A DNA stretch of 64,000 bases from Hippopus hippopus (Eukaryota > Mollusca > Bivalvia > Cardiida > Cardiidae). The first letter of the stretch is position 1. Each line of letters begins with the position of its first letter. Below, piece by piece: positions 9,001-16,763 of the stretch. The position numbers were made by a program, and so were the translations under genes. The stretch spans positions 18,002,521-18,066,520 of the forward strand of contig OX328113.1 of assembly GCA_946811185.2 (NCBI GenBank). Direction: 5' to 3'. Below the pieces are notes generated by a model. That model was not told the origin of the DNA. It ran no database searches and saw only the letters and a program-made list of their open reading frames with translations.

Positions 9001-10652
9001 AAAATTGTTTGGGGAAAAAAGACAAAATTAATGGTGGTCTGCAGGTTACAATACTATTGGAATGCAAAACAAGGGAAATAACTCTTTTGGATTCTGAATT
9101 TCCATATCACAGTTATTTCCCTTGGATCTTCACAAGAGTCTTGCATTTTCAGGATGGAAACATCTCTGCAAAGGCAGGTTGCTTGCATGTATGGGTAAAC
9201 AAGATATTGATATATTGATAAAAATAGCATTTTATCCTTTTCTTAGTTATATCTATAATTTTGGCATCTAGTGAAGAGTTAATGAGAAAAAAGGATTTGA
9301 AAACATTGTGCAAAATAGAGAAAATGCTGGTACTTAGTATTCCGCTTTCCACACAATGTTTTCTACCCTAACAAGGAAAGTTTCCATAATTTGAACCATA
9401 ACATTATCTAATTTGTCATCTGTAAATACTTACAATTTGGATAAGTCTGAATTTTTAGTCTGGTACAGAGCAAGAACAATACCCCCTGGAGATCAGTTTT
9501 ATAGTCTTGCAACAAACCAATTTTGAGAACATTGTGGCAATACAGGATATTGCCTTTAACCTTTACCACACAATCACAAGTTTTAACAATCCTATGGAAG
9601 AAAGCCTTTCAAAAACATTGTGGGAAAAGGAGAAAATGCCGTTTTCTAGCTCTTAGGAGACAAATTCCACATCCTGATTTATATGTTATTTTGTCATATG
9701 CTAAAGCTTTAAATTTCAACAAGTCTAAAATTTTGTCTTGTGGTACAGAGTTATGGAGTTTCTGAATTTTCTAGTTCATATTTTTTACCATTTCTATCAG
9801 ACTCATTCCAAAAATTCTCTGATTTTCACTTGTGGTCTGGATGTTTTCCCTGCCTGTCACCAATAAAGGTCAGTTAGGGGTTTTTTTGGTCTTACATTTA
9901 TGGAACATTTAATAGCAATTTGTACCATCATTCTATAGGTCTTCACCCAGGGGAGGTCACTCTGTCTGCTATCAAATGGATTATATTCTGTCTCAACCCT
10001 TTACTCTGTCTGACTTTTTCTGTTGACAAATTACCATCTGGAGATGATTTATTTTTTGTTTTAAATCCTCAGTCCATCACATTTGAAAACATTGTGGTAA
10101 AAGGAGAAAAGTGTCCATGACAATGTTTTTCTCTTTATGCCACAATTCTTTCACAGGTACATTGCATTCATAAACTGTTGCATATTGACTTAACCCATAA
10201 GGCACCTTACACAACTATAGTTGTTTTTGCAGCCAGTGTAGATCAAGATCAGACTGCACAAAACGTGCAGTCTGATCTTAGATCTACACTGTCTGCCTAA
10301 CTGAAAGACTGTAGATAATAACAATCACCATACTGCAACTAACTGGGTCTTATTCCTAGCCTGAATTATGTCTGTTGCATTTATTAAGCCCTCTAGAGTT
10401 TAGTACTAAGATGTTTTAAAAAATTGTCTGGTTCAAATTTTTTCTCAGAAGATACAATAGAGCTTGACAAAAAGATCTAAGAGAGCCCATACTACCAACT
10501 GACAAATCACCACAAACTTACTAGCAAATTTTGAGTTATCTTTATCCATGGACCAGAAACAGTGATCGAAGGCAAACGACTTTGGTGGTTTCCGTCTTTC
10601 ACGATCTCCATCTCCGGTGCCAGGTCCAAGTTTACCAGTGGCATCTAGCGGC
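1..10652 (-). CDS. KIF13: Kinesin-3 family motor protein gene, KIF13-like, 5' part of motor domain (five exons, partial at both ends)
   Basis: This is a plus-end-directed microtubule motor gene of the kinesin-3 (KIF13A/B) type; in that family the motor moves vesicles along microtubules using ATP. Five minus-strand exons (10522-10652, 8110-8202, 6194-6374, 2990-3077, 1-98) splice with GT/AG sites and phases 1, 1, 2, 0 into about 197 continuous residues. In order they show [11 protein letters not shown], the P-loop [41 protein letters not shown] and switch [11 protein letters not shown]. The SFE-DI junction, PYVDGL and [12 protein letters not shown] fit KIF13 better than KIF1 or KIF16B. Missing are the start exon with the usual VRVRP strand, which I could not find upstream, and everything after switch I, which lies beyond position 1. 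Introns of 1.7-3.1 kb are packed with repeats. Exon reading frames are intact, so the gene is probably functional. Family is confident; assignment to KIF13 is by remembered motif resemblance. Confidence 0.93.
347..1384 (+). pseudogene. Non-LTR retrotransposon (LINE) fragment: ORF1-like region and start of endonuclease domain
   Basis: A 181-codon ORF (347-892) has a basic [19 protein letters not shown] segment followed by DKLIISD and YKYN, resembling the C-terminal part of LINE ORF1 proteins. After a single TAG (890-892) the same frame stays open to 1384 and reads VTWNICGL, then [12 protein letters not shown], then SGGISVYIK. These match the N-terminal strands of APE-type LINE endonucleases (WNI.GL, D.I...ET, GG.). 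The catalytic centre, reverse transcriptase and 3' end are absent. The fragment stops where a diverged MITE-A begins (1383). It is antisense to the kinesin, inside its intron. The LINE clade cannot be told from this much. It is probably dead, although the frame is otherwise undamaged over 1,038 nt. Confidence 0.75.
1383..1563 (+). mobile_element. MITE-A, diverged copy lacking its left end
   Basis: It has the MITE-A centre (GAAAAAATTGTTGGAAAAAG) and right arm ending in CTTTCAATTTGGACCAG and a TTAA, but the left 40 bp are missing. It abuts the LINE endonuclease frame. Confidence 0.6.
1735..2228 (-). mobile_element. MITE-A split by a SINE
   Basis: Left part (1735-1797) and right part (2057-2228) together form a reverse-oriented MITE-A with its 65-nt palindrome at about 2108-2172 and terminal GTGGTAAAGGATTAA. 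The two parts are separated by a SINE and share ATGACAA at the break. Confidence 0.85.
1798..2056 (-). mobile_element. tRNA-derived SINE, type II, inserted in MITE-A
   Basis: On the minus strand it has a tRNA-like head (B-box region near 1990-2040), a body with AGTACTGGTGTGAGAAAGCC, and a (TCAA)n tail facing position 1798. The 7-nt sequence ATGACAA flanks it on both sides (1791-1797 and 2057-2063) as a target-site duplication. Confidence 0.85.
2266..2526 (-). mobile_element. tRNA-derived SINE, type II
   Basis: Same family as the 1798-2056 copy: TTTAATGCCATTTTAACAGC at the tail side, CTTTCTAACACCAGTACTGA in the body, and a tRNA head that ends with CTAACCACTGAGCTACCTGG (reverse complement of an A box). 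Confidence 0.85.
2543..2649. repeat. Short inverted repeat (hairpin), arms about 47 nt
   Basis: The arm at 2543-2589 and its near-perfect reverse complement at 2603-2649 are separated by a 13-nt loop. The outer ends read TGCTCTCATAA and TTATGAGAGCA. It is not one of the named MITE families seen elsewhere in the window. Confidence 0.85.
2759..2872. mobile_element. MITE-B
   Basis: TTAACCCTTAGGCTGC left end and a palindromic centre around GATCAGACTGCACAGAATG with the complementary arm ending in CTACACTGTC. Confidence 0.75.
2990..3077 (-). CDS. KIF13: Kinesin exon d
   Basis: The 88-nt exon lies between the acceptor ttttcttcag and the donor GTAAGTAC and ends in phase 0. It encodes [21 protein letters not shown], then [15 protein letters not shown]...GPYVDGL is the loop after the EIYNE segment in KIF13-type motors. 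The phase-2 entry exactly restores the frame from exon c (LK-G-HKQ). Confidence 0.93.
3200..3290. mobile_element. MITE-B core, diverged
   Basis: ATGATCAGACTGCACAGCAT followed by a degraded second arm ending TCTATACTGTCTG. Confidence 0.55.
3352..3580. mobile_element. MITE-D
   Basis: Left end GAGCAATCCTCTGGTAAAGA with TTTAATGCATC and right end GATGCATTAAGCCCTCTCTT. It shares the internal ATGATGGATCC...AAATCCAT block with the copies at 14030 and 61832. Confidence 0.65.
3581..4104. other. No gene or known repeat seen
   Basis: AT-rich kinesin intron DNA. Only short ORFs without recognisable similarity; the 82-codon frame at 3772-4020 has no supporting motif. Confidence 0.5.
4105..4411. repeat. 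Foldback element with a partial second copy
   Basis: Arm 4270-4308 (GAATAGATGGTTGATGTCTT...) is the reverse complement of 4372-4410 with few mismatches, around a GC-richer loop. A partial copy of the left arm (GATGGTTGGTGTCTTGGAAT) lies at about 4119-4190. Confidence 0.8.
4478..4692. mobile_element. MITE-B
   Basis: CAACCCTTAGAGCGC start, long palindrome GTAGATCCAAGATCAGACTG with its complementary arm at about 4598-4650, and TTAA at 4689-4692, which is also the first TTAA of the next MITE-A. Confidence 0.85.
4689..4916 (+). mobile_element. MITE-A, complete
   Basis: 228 bp from TTAACCCTTTACCACAC to GTGTGGTAAAGGGTTAA, so the 17-nt ends are perfect inverted repeats. The central palindrome AAACATTGTGGGAAATGGAG...CACAATGTTT spans about 4747-4811. 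TTAA-flanked ends beginning CCC are the hallmark of piggyBac-type elements. It lies in a kinesin intron. Confidence 0.92.
4958..5445 (+). mobile_element. tRNA-derived SINE, type I (V-SINE/RUDI-like), split by another SINE
   Basis: tRNA-like head GCCCTGTAGCTCAGTGAG at 4959, a core with GAGGACTGATGATAGTCACT and CAGTGACTTGGAAAG to about 5180, then the 3' part AAATTATGTTGAAAACAGC resumes at about 5385-5445. The missing middle is replaced by a SINE in the other orientation. Confidence 0.8.
5181..5384 (-). mobile_element. tRNA-derived SINE, type I, 5'-truncated, inside the 4958-5445 SINE
   Basis: The minus strand has tail GATTGATT, then GTTTTCAACATTTTTCAGTT, AGTGCACCTATCCATAC and CTACTTTCCCACATAACCAT. 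The tRNA head is missing. Similar sequences AAGCTCAAAAA and AAGTTCCAAAAA flank it. Confidence 0.75.
5515..5658 (-). mobile_element. MITE-A, right half lost
   Basis: GACAAAATTTAAGG...CAAAGCATCTGCAGATGACA and half of the central palindrome (ATTGTGGAAAAA...AAATGCTGGTTAC). It is cut off where MITE-F starts at 5660. Confidence 0.7.
5660..6188 (+). mobile_element. MITE-F, inverted-repeat element with an internal 189-bp tandem duplication
   Basis: The left end TATTTATTTCATGCTTT and right end AAAGCATGAAATAAATA are perfect inverted repeats. Two near-identical units (5802-5990, 5991-6180) each run from AATTATGTCATATTTCC to GGGAAAGCATGA. If the terminal TA is a duplicated target, it would fit a Tc1/mariner-type element. 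The right edge lies 5 nt inside the intron after kinesin exon c. Confidence 0.75.
6194..6374 (-). CDS. KIF13: Kinesin exon c, rest of P-loop and helix/strand after it
   Basis: The 181-nt exon starts after acceptor tcatacag and encodes [20 protein letters not shown], then a segment ending [24 protein letters not shown] completes Walker A, and [16 protein letters not shown] is a kinesin signature. The donor is GTAGGT (phase 2). An inverted-repeat element (5660-6188) begins only 5 nt into the intron and supplies the sixth base of the donor. Confidence 0.95.
6420..6690. repeat. Interspersed repeat G
   Basis: CTAAGTCAAAAAAGGGGCAT...GGTTATCTGCCCCTG... recurs in diverged form at 63060-63180. No ends or coding capacity recognised. 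Confidence 0.5.
6767..7660 (+). mobile_element. Pearl-like (Helentron-type, non-autonomous) element
   Basis: It starts AACAAGAGCCATGTTGACAT and holds 3-4 diverged copies of a ~150-bp unit (AACAAAGGGCAATAACTCC... GGTTCTTGTGCAGTGCAC). A GACGGACAGACAGATGGAAG microsatellite follows, and it ends in a hairpin TATCCCC...GGGGGATA. This order (tandem unit, ACGG-type repeat, 3' hairpin) matches bivalve pearl elements. Confidence 0.8.
7675..7765. mobile_element. MITE-A remnant
   Basis: ACACTTGGAAAAGGAGAAAA resembles the MITE-A central arm; ends not recognisable. Confidence 0.4.
7857..8080 (+). mobile_element. MITE-A
   Basis: CCCTTTATTACACAAT left end, diverged palindromic centre with ATGCTGGTAACGAG, right end TTTAGTAAAGAGTTAA. 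It lies 30 bp from kinesin exon b. Confidence 0.8.
8110..8202 (-). CDS. KIF13: Kinesin exon b, start of the P-loop
   Basis: The 93-nt exon sits between the acceptor ttaaattttcag and the donor GTTTGT, with phase 1 on both sides. Joined to exon a it reads [21 protein letters not shown] and then [17 protein letters not shown] is the first half of the kinesin Walker A motif. The intron splits the codon of the second glycine (G|GC), a position I checked by joining the two exons. Confidence 0.92.
8385..8620. mobile_element. MITE-D
   Basis: AAAATGAGCC...GGGGTTTAATGCATCTGC at the left and GAAATGCATTAAACCACCTT...TGCCAGAGC at the right form the inverted ends seen also at 31072. Confidence 0.7.
8712..8925 (+). 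mobile_element. MITE-A, diverged
   Basis: TAAACCTTTTACCAAATGAT, centre GAAAACATTGCTGGAAAAG with CTGGTAACCAG, right arm CCTTCAATTTGGAGAGG. Confidence 0.7.
9282..9470 (+). mobile_element. MITE-A, left-end truncated
   Basis: GAAAACATTGTGCAAAATAG centre, then ATTTGTCATCTGTAAATACT and a GGTACAGAGC end. Confidence 0.6.
9556..9754 (+). mobile_element. MITE-A with broken central palindrome
   Basis: TTAACCTTTACCACACAATC start and TTGTGGTACAGAGTTA end. The left arm AACATTGTGGGAAAAGGAG is intact but most of its complementary arm is deleted. Confidence 0.75.
9990..10156 (-). mobile_element. MITE-A, diverged
   Basis: CAACCCTTTACTCTGTCTGA start and centre GAAAACATTGTGGTAAAAGG with only a poor second arm. 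Confidence 0.55.
10190..10392. mobile_element. MITE-B
   Basis: TTAACCCATAAGGCACC start, palindrome CAAGATCAGACTGCACAAAA with its complement, then the family's AT-rich right part with GGGTCTTATTCCTAG and an end near ATTAAGCCC. Confidence 0.8.
10522..10652 (-). CDS. KIF13: Kinesin exon a (most upstream exon found)
   Basis: The exon follows the acceptor ...tattttcag and ends at a GTAAGT donor in phase 1. It encodes [20 protein letters not shown], then [34 protein letters not shown] is the conserved strand that precedes the P-loop in kinesin-3 motors. The Gly/Asp-rich stretch before it corresponds to the variable loop after the first strands, so one or more upstream exons with the initiator Met and VRVRP must exist. 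The incoming phase is 2. Confidence 0.9.
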
Positions 10653-10747
10653 CTGAAAATAGACAAAAACCATGGTGCGATACACCTGTCTTCCTCTATG
10701 ACTTGTTATCTCCCACAGATGACTTGAAAACATGGTGACAAAATGAG

Positions 10748-11033
10748 ATTGATTGATTATATGGTGTTTTACACGGTTTTCAACATTATAACAGTTATAT
10801 CCATGCTTTCTTGGAGTTTCTTTACCTGTACTCCGCACAGTATTCTTTCCAAGCCACTGGCTGCTTTCTCATATAACAATCGCCAAAACAATGGCCAACA
10901 GTGAGAGAGGAATGAATCCTGTTGCAATGACTATCATCAATCCTCAGAAAGAAAATGGCCGAGCAGGGAATCAAACCAGTGACCCCCTGTTCTCAAGTCC
11001 TACACGCTACCGACTGAGCTACAGGGGCTTGGC
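10748..11033 (-). mobile_element. tRNA-derived SINE, type I, near full length
   Basis: The tail GATTGATTGATT faces 10748. The body has CCAAGCCACTGGCTGCTTTC, GAGGAATGAATCCTGTTGCA and ATGACTATCATCAATCCTC. The tRNA head reads (reverse) CTACCGACTGAGCTACAGGG at its end. Confidence 0.88.
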
Positions 11034-11193
11034 GACAAAAATGAGAAATGTTAAGACTCACGAGTGAATATCATGAAATTTCCTCACATTATGATGATGG
11101 TAATAGGACAATTAGTACCCAGACAATTGGAATCAGGACAATTCATACTGGTCAATGAATTGTCCTAGAACTCCTGTAACATATAGAAAATGT

Positions 11194-11392
11194 TTAACCC
11201 TTGTCCTGCTATATATGTGAAATGAAACTTTCAAGCTGATAGTAAAAAACAACACTGTGCTATTCCAAAAGTAATCTTAGGGGAAAGATATCTCCTTATT
11301 AGACAGTGCAGATCCAAGATCAGACTGCACATTCTGTGTATCTTTAGCCTTTTAGGAAATGCAGTTTACTCATTCAGTAGTGAAAGAGTTAA
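11194..11392. mobile_element. MITE-B with half of the palindrome deleted
   Basis: TTAACCCTTGTCCTGC start, GCAGATCCAAGATCAGACTG arm without a matching arm, and end AGTGAAAGAGTTAA. Confidence 0.75.
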
Positions 11393-11488
11393 CATTACAT
11401 CTTCCACACATCTCATAATGCACCAACGTCTCACTGTCTTCCTCTGTCAGGAAGAGCACAATTTTGTAATCTGATTTCATAGTAATTG

Positions 11489-11719
11489 TTAATTCTTCAC
11501 CACATGACAAAATTTCAGACTGCACCAAACTGAAAACTTTTTTTATAGACGACAAATTAATGTGGCTTAAAAGATGATTTCAGTCATTGCAAAGGTAGAA
11601 AATATTGTGGGGGGAAAAGCAGATAATGCTGGTATCCAGCATTTTCTTCTTTATCCACAATGTTTTCAAAGACCTTTTTAAGCCAGGGTTCATAAAGCTG
11701 ATGTTTCGTAAAAGTTTAA
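11489..11719 (-). mobile_element. MITE-A
   Basis: TTAATTCTTCACCACATGAC left end, diverged palindrome with GGTATCCAGC, and GTAAAAGTTTAA right end. It shares TTAA 11716-11719 with the next copy. Confidence 0.75.
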
Positions 11720-11921
11720 CTCTTTACCGAACAACAAAATCTTAGACTTGTCCAAATTGACGCATGTGCAGACAACAAAATAAATGTGACTTACTATTGA
11801 AATTTTTCTTTGGAAGGTTAGAAACCATTGTGAGAAAAGGAGAAAATGCTGATTATCAGCATTTTCTCCCTTTCCCACAATGTTTTCAAAAGGTTTCTTT
11901 CTCAGGGTCATAAAGATTTAA
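11716..11921 (-). mobile_element. MITE-A
   Basis: TTAACTCTTTACCGAACAAC start, palindrome ACCATTGTGAGAAAAGGAGA with ATGCTGATTATCAGCAT, shortened right arm ending TTTAA. Confidence 0.8.
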
Positions 11922-12117
11922 GTACATTGTCACTTTGTCTTTAAGCAATCCACTCAACTCTGCGTGTGCTATCTGCAACATTTGATAATTATAGCATCAA
12001 TCAAGATCAGACTACATAATTTGCAGTCCGATTCAGAATCTACACTCACCCAATATGATTTGTCTCAGGTTCTGCATGGGTCAGAGATTACTTTTTTACT
12101 ACATTGCAAAATATTAA
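11918..12117. mobile_element. MITE-B, diverged, between two MITE-A copies
   Basis: TTAA at both ends (11918, 12114), CAAGATCAGACTACATAATT centre and TCTACACTCACCC. The other MITE-B sequence is weak. Confidence 0.5.
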
Positions 12118-12342
12118 CCCTTTACCACACATTCCCAAGTTTTAATGATCCTGAGGAAATAGCCTTGTAAAAGCCTTTTGGGAAACACAGAAAATGCTGG
12201 TAACCAGCATTTTCTCCTTTTCCCACAAGGTTTTCTTCACTTTCACAGGCAAGTACAATCATTTTAGCTACATTTAATTTGATGTCTGCTAATGCTTTCA
12301 ATTTGGATATGTCTAAAATTTTATCGTCAGGTAAAGAGTTAA
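12114..12342 (+). mobile_element. MITE-A, complete
   Basis: 229 bp from TTAACCCTTTACCACACATT to GTAAAGAGTTAA. The palindrome is present but its left arm is diverged (GCCTTTTGGGAAACACAGAA). Confidence 0.85.
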
Positions 12343-12533
12343 ACTTGTCCAAATAAAAACTGTTTGCAGATTACAAATCAGATACTATTCAAATAATGAA
12401 ATTTGTCTGTGAAAATGTTGTGGAAAAAGGAGATAATGTTTGCTACCAGCCAGTGTTTTCTCTTTTACCCACAATTTTTCAAATGTCTTCTTTCTCAGGA
12501 TTGTTAAAAGAAGGGATTGTTTTGCAAAGGGTT
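12339..12533 (-). mobile_element. MITE-A, left-end truncated
   Basis: Starts at the TTAA shared with the previous copy. AAATGTTGTGGAAAAAGGAG and CCAGCCAGTG centre, GGGATTGTTTTGCAAAGGGT right end. Confidence 0.7.
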
Positions 12534-12682
12534 GAGGCATCTGATTTGTTATCAGCCAATCTTGATTTGATTCCCAATGATGGTAATGCTCATGTTGGAG
12601 TGTCCTTTGGGAAGTTACTGCAGAGACCAAGCTCCCACATAATCAGCAAATTTATCTTCCATCTGTTGTATAGTTTTCATAA

Positions 12683-12889
12683 TTAACCCTTATCCTGCCG
12701 AAAAACAAAAAAAGTTGACGACTACGCAAAAATATTTTGCTAAATGCACAGGCACTGAAATGGGCTTACTTGACCCAAACTACCCATAAAGCAGCGGAGA
12801 GTGTAGAGCAAGATCAGACTGCACGTATGTGCAGGCTAATCTTGCTGTACACTCTCCGCAAAAGTCATCCATGGCAGGATAGGTGTTAA
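12683..12889. mobile_element. MITE-B, complete
   Basis: TTAACCCTTATCCTGCC start matches GGCAGGATAGGTGTTAA at the end. The central palindrome is AGAGCAAGATCAGACTGCAC and its complement. Confidence 0.88.
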
Positions 12890-12983
12890 GGCAGGTAACT
12901 AAAAACATGTTAATTTCATCAAAAATCCTACGAGACTCTGAACAAAAACACATAAGTACTAATTAATTCTTTTTGAACCAAAA

Positions 12984-13664
12984 TTAACCCTTTACCAAAC
13001 AATTCTATACATTATCAACCTTAAAGAAGAAAGCATTTGAAAATTGTGGGAAAAGAAAAAAATGCTGGTAACCAGCATTTTGTAATTTTCCACAATGTTT
13101 TCTACCGAGTAAAATATAGAAATCATATTTTGACCCACATTCAATTTGTTGTCTGCAAATGCTTTTAATTTTTTTAATTTGGACAAGTTTTAAATTTGTT
13201 GTGAGGTAAAGAGTCAAATCTTTACCAGATGACAAACTTTTGGACTTGTCCAAATCAAAAGCATAATTATGCACAGACGAAAAACAAAATGTGACCAAAA
13301 GAAAAAATGAAATTTGTCTTTGGAAGAGTGGAAAACCTTGTGGGAAAAGGAGAAAATGCTGGATACCAGCATTTTCTCCTTTTTTTTTTTTACAAAGTTT
13401 TCAAAAGCTTTCTTTCTCATGGTTGTTAAAACTCAGGATTATGTGCTACAGGATTAACCTTTTACTACACTATCCCAAGTTTTGACGACTTTGAAGAAAG
13501 AAACCTTTTGAAAACAATGTGTGGAAAACATTTTCTCCTTTTCCCACAATATTTTCTATCCTATCACAGACAGATCTTACCATCTCATGAATCTTTAATT
13601 TTTCGTCTGTAAATGCTTTCAATTTGGACCAGTCTAAAATTTTGTTGTTTGGTAAAGGATTTAT
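12984..13664. mobile_element. Train of three MITE-A copies (12984-13217 +, 13214-13457 -, 13454-13664 +)
   Basis: Three copies in alternating orientation, joined end to end through single TTAA or TCAA sites at 13214-13217 and 13454-13457. Each has its own palindromic centre: AAATGCTGGTAACCAGCATT in copy 1, AAATGCTGGATACCAGC in copy 2, and a shortened one in copy 3. Confidence 0.85.
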
Positions 13665-13957
13665 CAACTTTCCATCAAACACTAAATGGACATTTAACAG
13701 GGCTTATCATTTATTTCATGTTTGCATGGAACAGATAACATGATTGCTTCCTTTGACAATTTTTTTTACGGCAATTTGCCCTGATAGTTCCCTGTGCCAT
13801 GTCACCATGTTGACAGCCATTCCAGTAGAAACATGATTCAAAGATCAAATGGTGCCATTTATTCAGCTGTTGTTTATGAAATTATCTCTGCCCATGAACA
13901 GGGGAAAAATCAATCCCTTTGATATGAAACTGTAACAAACCAGCTGTGAAAAATGGT

Positions 13958-14056
13958 TGATTCTTTACCAGACAACAAAATTTTTAGACTAGTCTGTACT
14001 GAAAGCACTTTGCAGATGGCAAATATAATTGAGTCATGTTCTGGCTAAAGGGGGTT
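13958..14056 (-). mobile_element. MITE-A half, joined to a MITE-D
   Basis: TTCTTTACCAGACAACAAAA to AATTGAGTCATG, then MITE-D sequence follows without a gap. Confidence 0.6.
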
Positions 14057-14293
14057 AAATGCATATCTGTGATGCAGTAAACCAAGCTTGTCGTAATATA
14101 ATTATGGATCTATAAAATCCATTTTGTCTAGCAACCAACTGAACCTGGAGGTAGAATGGTCCTTTGACATGCAGAAAATTTAACAATACCAAAAAGTTTC
14201 GACTCGGGTCAGCCTTCGCAGAATTCAGGCTCACCTGAGTGGATACTTTTTGCTATTATATTTAAGGCCCCTTTTCACAGAGCATGACTAAAT
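14030..14293. mobile_element. MITE-D
   Basis: GTCATGTTCTGGCTAAAGGG ... CCCCTTTTCACAGAGCATGA as inverted ends. The interior has ATAATTATGGATC and a GGTCAGCCTTCGCAGAATTC palindrome-like block. Confidence 0.75.
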
Positions 14294-14300
14294 TATTGTT

Positions 14301-14690
14301 TTAACCCTTTACCACACAATCCCGAGTTTTAACGACCCTGAGTAGGCCTTTTGAAAACATTGTGGGAAAAGAAGAAAATGCTGGTAACCAGCATTTTCTC
14401 CTTTTCCCACAATGTTTTCTAGACTATCTGATACAAATCCCATCATTTGTGCAATATAAATTTTGTTGTCTTCAAGTGCTTTCAAATTGGACCGGACATG
14501 AAATATTGCTGTTTGGGAAAGAGTTAAATGATAAGCAAATTATCTTTGATTGGGTACAAACATTGTGGGAGATTAAGAAAATAGTGATGACCCTCTATCA
14601 GCATTTTCTTCATTTCCCATCATGTTTTCAAAACTTGTGTTGTTCAGAGTGGTTAAAAAAAAACAGGATCTTTTGGTTAGAGGGATGATT
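14301..14690. mobile_element. Two MITE-A copies (14301-14527 +, 14524-14690 -)
   Basis: The first is complete (TTAACCCTTTACCACACAAT to GGGAAAGAGTTAA, central palindrome intact). The second shares its TTAA and is diverged. Confidence 0.82.
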
Positions 14691-14879
14691 CTTTATTGGT
14701 TATCCTGGATTTTGTCAAACTCTAGATTAGAAGAAATTTATTCTAATGAACTTCTAACACCATTTCTAGTGATGTCAAATTATTGAATTATTCTGAATTA
14801 ACTGTCATCAAGCATCCTGTTTTTTACAATGCTATCAATATTTCTTTTGCATTTGCTCTTAGTTCTTTATCTACTCTTT

Positions 14880-14935
14880 ACAGAAAGTGTAGATCAAGAT
14901 CAGACAGCATAAAACATACATCCTGTGCCTGTCCT
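14880..14935. mobile_element. MITE-B remnant
   Basis: GTGTAGATCAAGATCAGACA with a decayed second arm. Confidence 0.45.
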
Positions 14936-15036
14936 TATAAAGCTAATTGAGTCCATGCTCAAGTGAGTTTGTGCACAATAGTTTGATTTTCATTTGTGCC
15001 CAAGACTGTATGAAAATTTGGTGTAAGGGCTTTGAT

Positions 15037-15266
15037 TTAACCCTTTACCACACAATCTCAACTTTTAACGACCCCGAAATAGAAGCCTTTTAAAAACACT
15101 GTGGGAAAAGGAGAAACTGCTCGCAACCAACATTTTCTTCTTTTCCCACAATGTTTTCTAACCTTTCAGAAACAAATCCAATCATTAGAACCATATCTGA
15201 TATGTCACCTGCAAATGTTTTCAATTTGGAACAGTCTAAAATACTGTTCTGTGTATAAAAATTTAA
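15037..15266 (+). mobile_element. MITE-A, complete
   Basis: TTAACCCTTTACCACACAAT start, centre CACTGTGGGAAAAGGAGAAA, decayed right terminus ending TTTAA. Confidence 0.82.
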
Positions 15267-15334
15267 TAGGTAGAAAGCTTTAAAGTTCAGAAGCTACTTC
15301 CCAAGGGTTATCAAATTATTATATCATTATATAA

Positions 15335-15835
15335 CTGCTAAAGTTTCATGCTCAGCTGAGTTGAGCATAAAAGAAGTTTTACAAGTATTGATCCTAATCT
15401 TGGATCAACCATGTCTAGTATTCTTTGGAACTAATTTTTTAATAAAATAGTCTTGATAATTGCTGTGGCAAATTACATTTATATAACCACTGAAGTTTCA
15501 TACTCAGCTGAGTTGAGCATAAAAAAAGTTTTCTAGGTATTGATCCCAATCTTGGATCAACCATGTCTAGTATTTTTTTAAATTAAGGATAGGGCACCCT
15601 AATGGGATTTGTGTAACATCGCCTTTAATCGTACGGATTTGGCTAAGACTCGGGTAATCCGTAATCGATGTGGGGAACCAACATCTATCAGCCGATCAAT
15701 TACGGACTGTCCGTAAGTCTTAGCCGAACCTGTACGTTTTTCGGCGATGAAAGGCGATGCTACAGGAATCCGCATTAGGGTGCCCTATCCTTAATTTTTT
15801 AATAAAACAGTCTTGATAATTGCTTTTAATTCAAA
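15335..15835 (+). repeat. Tandem duplication of about 153 bp, second copy split by MITE-C
   Basis: AAGTTTCATGCTCAGCTGAG ... GGATCAACCATGTCTAGTAT ... AGTCTTGATAATTGCT occurs at about 15340 and again at about 15493. The second copy is interrupted at 15583 and resumes at 15795 (TTTTTTAATAAAACAGTCTT). Confidence 0.8.
15583..15794. mobile_element. MITE-C, TTAA-flanked
   Basis: 212 bp with ends TTAAGGATAGGGCACCCTAA and the reverse complement TTAGGGTGCCCTATCCTTAA, continuing as ~60 bp of imperfect inverted repeat (TTTGGCTAAGACTC / CGTAAGTCTTAGCCGAA). The unbroken sister repeat at about 15425 gives the empty site and confirms a TTAA duplication. Confidence 0.88.
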
Positions 15836-15970
15836 CCCAAAGAAATTATTTAGATTAATATAGTGTTGCACTGTACTTTTCAAATAATTACGCTGCTGCA
15901 AGTGTTATAATTGGTAATAAGTTAATTTCATGAAGTATGAAAGACCTAAAGATGAAAAAATGAAAGCTAT

Positions 15971-16199
15971 TTCAACTCTCCAGCAGGTCACAAAATTTCA
16001 GACTTGTACAAATTCAAAGCACTGACAAATGAGGTGTAGCTCAAATGACGAAATGTGTCACAGAAACTTTAAAATGAAGACTGTTGGTAAAAACGAGAAA
16101 ACGCTGGTAGATGGCAATTTTCTCCTTGTTCCAACAATGTTTTCAAAGGTCTTGTTTTCTAGGGTCAACAAAACATGGGATTATTTGGTAAAGGGTTGA
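15971..16199 (-). mobile_element. MITE-A, diverged
   Basis: CAACTCTCCAGCAGGTCACA start, AAGACTGTTGGTAAAAACGA centre, TTTGGTAAAGGGTTGA end. Confidence 0.7.
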
Positions 16200-16394
16200 T
16201 CAGAGAATCTTAAGCTTTTGTGGACAGTGTAGATCTAGATCAGACTGCACAGAATGTGCAGTCTGATCTCTGATGTACCCTGTCCACTGCTTTATTCTAG
16301 ATTATGAGCAAACTGCCCCTTGATCTTGCAGCGAAACTATAATTTGTAGCCTTTGAGAAAATGCAATTTATCTATTCAGTAGTGGAAGAGTTAA
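16195..16394. mobile_element. MITE-B
   Basis: Centre GATCTAGATCAGACTGCACA with complement, end AGTAGTGGAAGAGTTAA. Confidence 0.8.
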
Positions 16395-16763
16395 AAGAAC
16401 ACTTTCAGGACAGGCCACATCTAAAGCTGAACTGCGCTTCTGCAAAATTTCAAACATTTTATTCTGTAAAATTTACAAATCAAGCCACTTACAAATACAT
16501 GTTATTGGACAAGGCACTCGTAAGATCAAACTACATTTTCTGTAAAATTTCAAACAGATCAATCCTGCCAATCAAGCAAATGAAACAAAACTTCAGAGAT
16601 GTAAATGTCGATGAACATTTCTCAAACTTCTAAAGCTGCTCTCTAAATATTTAATCAACTTGGAAACAAAGTGTCGCAATAACATCCAGAATAACTTCCA
16701 TTGCACCTCATTGATTCCAGAACAGTCTATAATTACAAACTTTAAAAACAATGTCAAAGATAA
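16395..16763. other. No gene or known repeat seen
   Basis: AT-rich. The 90-codon frame at 16361-16633 overlaps the MITE-B end and shows no recognisable domain. Confidence 0.5.

Noticed and set aside
12984..13664. CRISPR-like array of palindromes
   Set aside because: Units are ~229 bp, diverged, in alternating orientation with TTAA ends, and the genome is eukaryotic; they are MITEs.
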